A stretch of 64,000 nucleotides of DNA from contig NZ_FREX01000001.1 of NCBI RefSeq assembly GCF_900143565.1, forward strand, positions 133,640 to 197,639, written 5' to 3'. The position numbers and the translations under genes were made by a program. This document shows positions 63,845 through 64,000 of this stretch, in pieces (within the stretch, counting starts at the first letter, position 1; each line of letters starts with the position of its first letter). The notes beneath the pieces are model-generated. The model saw only the letters and a program-made list of their open reading frames with translations, was not told the DNA's origin and ran no database searches. This stretch comes from Pseudovibrio sp. Alg231-02. Its GTDB lineage: Bacteria > Pseudomonadota > Alphaproteobacteria > Rhizobiales > Stappiaceae.

Positions 63845-64000
63845 ATGACTGATAACACGAGCATGGTTTTAGTACTCATTTTGACCAAGGGGCATGAGTT
63901 GGTCGACACAGGAAAATGCACGCGCATACTGCGACAGGAACGCTGCGTTATTGGACGTGGAAGCAGTGCGGATTGGATTCTACCCGATCCTGCAAATCAG
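63845..64000 (+). CDS. FHA-domain T6SS regulator (TagH-like), N-terminal 52 residues only
   Basis: An open frame from the ATG at 63845 to the window end. The start of an FHA domain is visible: a beta-strand MVLVLILTKG, then CVIGRGSSADWILPDPAN, the phosphothreonine-binding GRGSxxDW signature. FHA proteins (Fha/TagH) are substrates or partners of the PpkA kinase in T6SS switching. The rest of the gene lies outside the window. Confidence 0.85.
   Translation, partial: MTDNTSMVLVLILTKGHELVDTGKCTRILRQERCVIGRGSSADWILPDPANQ

Noticed and set aside
1-64000. Mobile elements, CRISPR arrays, tRNA or rRNA genes
   Set aside because: No transposase, integrase, regularly spaced repeat array or RNA gene signature was seen while reading the window.

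Overview
The window reads as chromosomal DNA of a marine alphaproteobacterium, most likely a Stappiaceae/Pseudovibrio-like member of the Hyphomicrobiales. This is an inference from gene content and protein style: an alphaproteobacterial type VI secretion cluster with a TagJ/ImpE gene, a bacterial voltage-gated sodium channel, and isoquinoline-oxidoreductase-type molybdoenzymes. No rRNA, tRNA, CRISPR array, insertion sequence or phage gene was seen. About 55 protein genes are supported, and both window edges cut a gene.

Layout. (1) 1-1092: an unrecognised minus-strand gene running off the left edge. (2) 1.4-8.2 kb: a two-subunit molybdenum hydroxylase (iorAB-like) beside an AraC regulator, a small P-loop kinase, and a LysR regulator divergent from a VOC protein/NmrA reductase pair. 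(3) 8.4-11.9 kb: an OmpR-type two-component system followed by a ferric-reductase-like flavocytochrome. (4) 12.1-17.0 kb: a DUF1989 protein, a convergent zinc alcohol dehydrogenase, and a 918-residue coiled-coil protein. (5) 17.2-19.6 kb: queC-queD-queE-queF for queuosine precursor synthesis, headed by a preQ1-I riboswitch whose tail contains the ribosome binding site of queC. (6) 19.7-25.5 kb: a ribose operon, rbsD-A-C-B-R-K, with two overlapping LacI-type operators upstream of rbsD. (7) 25.9-40.0 kb: an 11-gene minus-strand operon for oligosaccharides from pectin or rhamnogalacturonan. An oligopeptide-type ABC importer is followed by cytosolic glycoside hydrolases, KduD and KduI. A divergent LacI regulator sits at its head, with a matching 16-bp operator on each side. 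(8) 41.9-64.0 kb: a cytochrome P450, an acidic protein and an odd Leu/Ala-rich protein, then a type VI secretion system (T6SS).

The T6SS runs tssA-tssB-tssC-hcp-tagJ-tssE-tssF-tssG-tssH(clpV), then a voltage-gated Na+ channel gene, a TssB-TssC fusion protein, a small unknown protein, vgrG, an unknown protein, PAAR, and an FHA-domain gene cut by the right edge. A short kinase-like gene diverges from tssA. The membrane complex genes tssJ/K/L/M are not in the window and probably lie to the right.

The most unusual material is in the T6SS. The Na+ channel gene has an intact S4 sensor and selectivity filter and overlaps the start of the TssB-TssC fusion by 8 bases, so the two look translationally coupled. 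The fusion protein carries the same short leucine/acidic motif at both ends. Several proteins around it match no family I can name with confidence and are candidates for effectors, adaptors or regulators.
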